Shown here one piece after another: positions 62,401-64,000 of a stretch of DNA of 64,000 nt. The position numbers were made by a program, and so were the translations under genes. The stretch comes from Tribonema minus (lineage: Eukaryota; Sar; Xanthophyceae; Tribonematales; Tribonemataceae), in NCBI GenBank assembly GCA_017506865.1, contig JAFCMP010000061.1:302506-366505 (forward strand). The letters run 5' to 3'. How positions within the stretch are numbered: position 1 is the stretch's first letter; each line of letters opens with the position of its first letter. The notes beneath the pieces were generated by a model. That model made no database searches, was not told the DNA's origin, and was given only the letters and a program-made list of their open reading frames with translations.

Positions 62401-63985
62401 GGGCACTGCCATGCACTGGGTAGAATTAGGGTTAGGGAAGCTAACCCTATTGCAGAGCTCGCTCGGAGGCAAGCGTGCAGCGGCAGCATTACGCGGCCGA
62501 CTTCAGCTTTGTGCAGAGGCAGCGCGCAGATCATGCAGTCCAAATGTGGCTGGACACTCTGCTGCAACGAAAGAGTTCGGTGCGTGTTGGTGTACGCTGC
62601 TGTCCTGTTGACGCTGAGCGCTGCTTTGAGGTTCTAGGTTAGCTTCAGGTTACACTTTTTTGCATGCAGGTAATAAGGGTTAGGGTGAGGGTTAGAGTGA
62701 GGGTTAGGGTTAGGGTTAGAAGCTGTTCGCAGTCTTGCTGGGCAATGCTGAGGATGCAGCGGTGCACGCGCTACTCAAAACGCTTTGGAACGCTTCGTGC
62801 GCTGTTAGGGTTAGGGTTTGGCCTGTTCCCTGTTTGCATCCGCCGCGCTTCGCCGGCGCAGCGGCGATCCGTCACAGGTGGCACACATGTATGCTGTTGT
62901 ATCATGAGTATACACACTGTCACATGTATGTTATTTCATAAAGTATACTTGAGGTATATATAATATGCGTGCTGTTATGTCAATTACATGCATGTGCTGA
63001 TGTATATACTGCCATTGTCGCCGTCACAGCGGCGGCAGCGACGCGAGCCAAAGGTTTTCGCAACCTTATTTACGTCGACGTGCATATGCTGGCACGTCAG
63101 ATTACCTCACAATGTGCTGACACATCTATACATCGTGTCCTCCGCTACCGTGCACTCTCTCCGGCGCAGCGGCGGCAGCGACGCGAGCCGCAGCTCGCGC
63201 GACTGTGTATACCTCGACGTGCATACGCTGATGCGTAAAGTACATCACATGTGCTAATATATCTATAAACTCATATCCTCTTCTTCTGTTCATTCTCTCC
63301 TGCGCAGCATACTATACGCCGTATCCTTCGCTACACTTGCTGCAACAGCGGCGACCACGGTTATTGGTGGAAGGCACTTGCGGCTAACCATCCCTTGTCA
63401 CCTAGAGCTCTACGATCTTTTGATTCGTTTTCACTAATTAATCTCTCCTGCGCAGCGGCGGCATGGACGCGAGCATACCTTGATGTGTGCTGGTGCGTCA
63501 AAGTATATCACATGCGCTGACACATCCACACATGTACTCCTGTATCCTGTGCTCCATAAACTCTCTGCGGCGAAGCGGCGGCAGCGACGCGAGCCGCAGC
63601 TTGCGCAACTGGATATACCGCGACGTGCATCAAAGTATATCATATGTGCTGATACATCTACATATTGCATTCTCTACTGCCATACACTCTTCTGGCGCAG
63701 CGGCGGCAGCGACGCGAGCCGCAGCTCCCTTAAGGCCAAGGTGGGCCCCCCGCGCTCCCCCCGCTTCTCCCCCTACGCCCCCCCCGACCACTACGGCACG
63801 GGGTGGGACTCCAGCGGCAGCACCAGCTCTGCGGGGCCCCTGCCTACCATCGAGAGCTTTAGTTCGGCGCTGGACAGGAGCATGCGGGTGGGGGCGCGGC
63901 GGGGGGGGGGACGGTGAAGAGGGTGACGTGGGCGGACAGGGGGGGGGGGGTGCTGCGCCAGATACGCCTGTTCACGTCCGTGGAG
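50428..63985 (+). CDS. PNUTS/PPP1R10-like PP1 regulatory protein (3' end beyond window)
   Basis: Exons 50428-50541, 51545-51715, 52823-52918, 54083-54184, 55168-55223, 56077-56179, 56461-56539, 57036-57180, 58569-58681, 59179-59394, 60323-60540, 61799-62130, 63701-63985. All junctions agree in phase. A basic start (RKRKRARN) leads to a TFIIS N-terminal/LW domain (~39-180): VEKRALFLCVLRATTEPSCL, ARFVEAGGLQVLRLWIKDAA, VKDLPVTEEAV, IGKTIKKLKRG. This order closely follows PNUTS. Then come acidic, Ser-rich and Gly-rich regions. The last exon encodes TVKRVTWADRGGG followed by VLRQIRLFTSVE, an RVxF-type docking motif like that of PNUTS, which directs PP1 to RNA polymerase II and chromatin. That frame is offset by one base across G10 at 63901-63910; one extra G would restore it. 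Otherwise TGA at 63915 ends the protein. Confidence 0.68.
51390..51640 (+). repeat. Copy of PNUTS-like exon-2 start
   Basis: CTGACGCCCACCATGGTAGA ... CTACCGCTGATGGTCAAAGT at about 51402-51472 is a diverged copy of exon 2 start (CTGGCGCCCAATATGGTGGA...CTGCCGCTGATGGTCAAAGC, from 51551). Confidence 0.8.
52375..52880 (+). repeat. Ladder of PNUTS-like exon-3 start
   Basis: The true exon start GACGCTGCGGATAATGGCCG (52823, after GTGCTGCAG) has copies at 52552 (GATGCTGCGGACAATGGCCG) and 52729 (GGTGCTGCGGATAACGGTCG), each with an acceptor. The preceding intron block (GGTCACGGCAGT, CTTGTTGAAGTACTTGTGTC) is repeated three to four times from 52375. Confidence 0.85.
52919..53100 (+). repeat. Telomere-like (CCCTAA) intron start, duplicated
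   Basis: Immediately after the exon-3 donor GTGCGC the intron runs TAACCCTAACCCTGCACCCT and continues with degenerate CCCTAA units. At 53013-53100 the exon end (TGACTGAGGAGGCAGTGCGG...GAG|GTGTG) and its following CCTA-rich tract are repeated. Confidence 0.75.
53150..53405. mobile_element. MITE-like element with ~50-bp terminal inverted repeats
   Basis: The left end (TATTATTTCTCGCTCAGGGC then GCGAAAAAGCTCAG, to about 53199) and the complement of the right end (TATTAATTCTCGCTCAGGGC then GCGAAAAAGCCCAG, 53405 back to ~53357) are inverted repeats enclosing ~150 bp with no ORF. AAGTAC occurs just outside each end. About 70 bp at the right end (53335-53405) are identical to 6440-6509 inside the element at 4618-6636. 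Confidence 0.75.
53561..53725. repeat. Interstitial telomere-like arrays in both orientations
   Basis: GGGTTAGGGTTAGGATTAGG and further TTAGGG units at 53561-53599, and CCCTAA x3 at 53704-53723 in the opposite orientation, inside PNUTS-like intron 3. Confidence 0.8.
54130..54850 (+). repeat. Ladder of PNUTS-like exon-4 end
   Basis: The exon end (ACGCATGGTAGACGAAATCA TCATG|GTGAGG) is followed by copies at about 54330-54358, 54502-54531 (ACGCATGGTAGACGAAATCA, donor GTGAGA), 54648-54680 (ACGCATGATAGATGAAATCA, donor GTGAGT) and 54805-54850. Intron filler (TGACTGAATACYTAGACTATGC) is duplicated too. Confidence 0.88.
54940..55545 (+). repeat. Ladders at PNUTS-like exon 5
   Basis: Upstream copies of the intron end and exon start (TGACGCTCCCCCTGTACAAT, GTGCACACTGCGCCAGGCRT) occur at about 54971-55040 and 55075-55130. 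Downstream copies of the exon end (GCGCATGGTACAGAGGTGCG) occur at about 55388-55412, 55443-55466 and 55519-55545. Confidence 0.75.
55915..56180 (+). repeat. Duplicate of PNUTS-like exon-6 start
   Basis: TTGAGCACTGCTGCTTGTGT GCGCGCAG|TTGCTGCGGGTGGTCC at 55909-55952 copies the true acceptor region (56050-56076) and exon start (CCGCCGTGGCTGGTCC). The upstream copy also keeps a GGGGGTGAGG stretch that could act as a donor. Confidence 0.8.
56690..57060 (+). repeat. Four-step ladder of PNUTS-like exon-8 start
   Basis: GTAACTGCCCGCAG|GCGAGCAGTGGCAYCGCGGC occurs at exon-start positions 56728, 56849, 56957 and 57036 (the last opens into the exon). Acceptors are identical except one GCGCAG. Units of 121, 108 and 79 bp each include a stretch of exon-derived sequence. 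Confidence 0.9.
58150..58575 (+). repeat. CCCTAA-rich intron end and copy of PNUTS-like exon-9 start
   Basis: GCGCGCCGCATAGGGATGGG TCTGCGAGCAT at about 58325-58356 copies the exon-9 start (GTGCAG|GGATGGTTCTGCGAGCG, 58569). Surrounding sequence is degenerate CCCTAAC repeats from about 58065 to 58555. Confidence 0.75.
58763..58960 (+). repeat. Dispersed intronic repeat, copy 3 (PNUTS-like intron 9)
   Basis: Begins TAGAGAGCTGCTGCTCACTA, includes GAGGTAGACATCAAGGTGAG and GTAATCGTCAAGTGTGCAAA. It is collinear with 30511-30710. Confidence 0.65.
59380..60365 (+). repeat. Ladders between PNUTS-like exons 10 and 11
   Basis: The exon-10 end GGCAGCGGCAGCAGTGGCGG...GGCG|GTGAG is copied at 59500-59536. 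The exon-11 start (CTCTTTCAG|GCGGCGGCAGCGGCGG, 60323) is preceded by copies at about 59876, 60002 and 60127, all with (T)CTC(T)YAG-type acceptors. GACCGCAGCGCAGTCCAYCA filler is at 59768 and 60238. Each copy would encode a Gly/Ser-Trp-Gly piece (GGSSWGDQQ, GGSWGGSS, GGSWGGQQ). Confidence 0.88.
59949..59978. repeat. Perfect 12-bp stem hairpin
   Basis: AATAACGGAGTC (59949-59960), loop ATATAC, then GACTCCGTTATT (59967-59978). It sits in an intron between two exon-11 ladder copies. Confidence 0.7.
61340..61850 (+). repeat. Ladder of PNUTS-like exon-12 start
   Basis: CAG|GGNGGCAGCAYGGGCGGCGG-type starts lie at about 61351, 61523, 61637 and 61799 (functional). ATCAACTTCAACATGAACTT filler is repeated between them (61431, 61705). 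Each copy ends in a short GSGAPxP-like piece. Confidence 0.85.
62131..62725 (+). repeat. TTAGGG-rich intron start after PNUTS-like exon 12
   Basis: From the donor GTGAGG onward the intron consists of degenerate TTAGGG units (62140-62270), with CCCTAA units at 62285-62303, and further TTAGGG arrays at 62422-62450 and 62677-62721. The change of orientation within the tract forms potential fold-back structure. Confidence 0.8.
62990..63735 (+). repeat. Ladder of PNUTS-like exon-13 start
   Basis: The functional start (GCGCAG|CGGCGGCAGCGACGCGAGCC, 63701) is preceded by copies at about 63027, 63168, 63458 and 63577, plus stripped-down ones near 62855 and 63306. GAYGTGCATMWRCTGRYRCR filler is also repeated. 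The copy at 63577 has AAG in place of CAG at the acceptor. Confidence 0.88.
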
Positions 63986-64000
63986 GTGAGCACTGCTGAG

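Noticed and set aside
62131-62725. A true telomere or chromosome end
   Set aside because: The TTAGGG units are degenerate, interrupted, change orientation and lie inside an intron with coding exons following.

Overview
This is a GC-rich, intron-dense eukaryotic nuclear window with no prokaryotic features. The best lineage clue is the glutathione peroxidase gene. Its presequence has a signal peptide ending AQA, then a Phe at the predicted cleavage site, which resembles the ASAFAP-type plastid targeting of algae with a secondary red plastid. With introns averaging about 0.8-1 kb, this suggests a photosynthetic stramenopile, perhaps brown-alga or xanthophyte-like. That assignment is inference. 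TTAGGG-type telomere-like arrays are scattered through the introns.

Layout. 1-2029 (+): 3' part of a probable protease-associated (PA) domain gene, built from repeated exon pieces. 2704-4553 (-): a 2OG-Fe(II) dioxygenase. 4618-6636: a transposable element with a zinc-knuckle/RLE-like ORF. 6640-8748: repeat-bearing, mostly non-coding. 8749-9384 (-): an acidic unknown protein. 9662-11015 (-): a bZIP transcription factor, divergent from a plastid-targeted cysteine glutathione peroxidase (11355-16578, +). 17003-17733: a 330-bp satellite. 18220-49748 (+): a 29-exon gene for a ~2,925-residue NCoR/SMRT/POWERDRESS-like corepressor with paired SANT domains. A 5S rRNA gene (46023-46140) lies inside its intron 25. 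50428-63985 and beyond (+): a PNUTS/PPP1R10-like gene with a TFIIS N-terminal (LW) domain and an RVxF-type PP1 docking motif.

I built the exon models by hand from GT..AG sites, phase continuity and family alignment. For the corepressor, glutathione peroxidase and bZIP genes every exon phase matches across the whole chain. For the PNUTS-like gene it holds until a G homopolymer near 63901.

The most unusual feature is that almost every intron carries partial, diverged tandem copies of the neighbouring exon edge with its splice site. Acceptor plus exon start is copied upstream of exons, and exon end plus donor downstream. These 'exon-edge ladders' occur in at least four genes on both strands and look like a genome-wide process of intron growth or splice-site multiplication. 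The two large genes encode chromatin and transcription regulators (an HDAC corepressor scaffold and a PP1 regulatory subunit), but nothing in the sequence shows that they act together.
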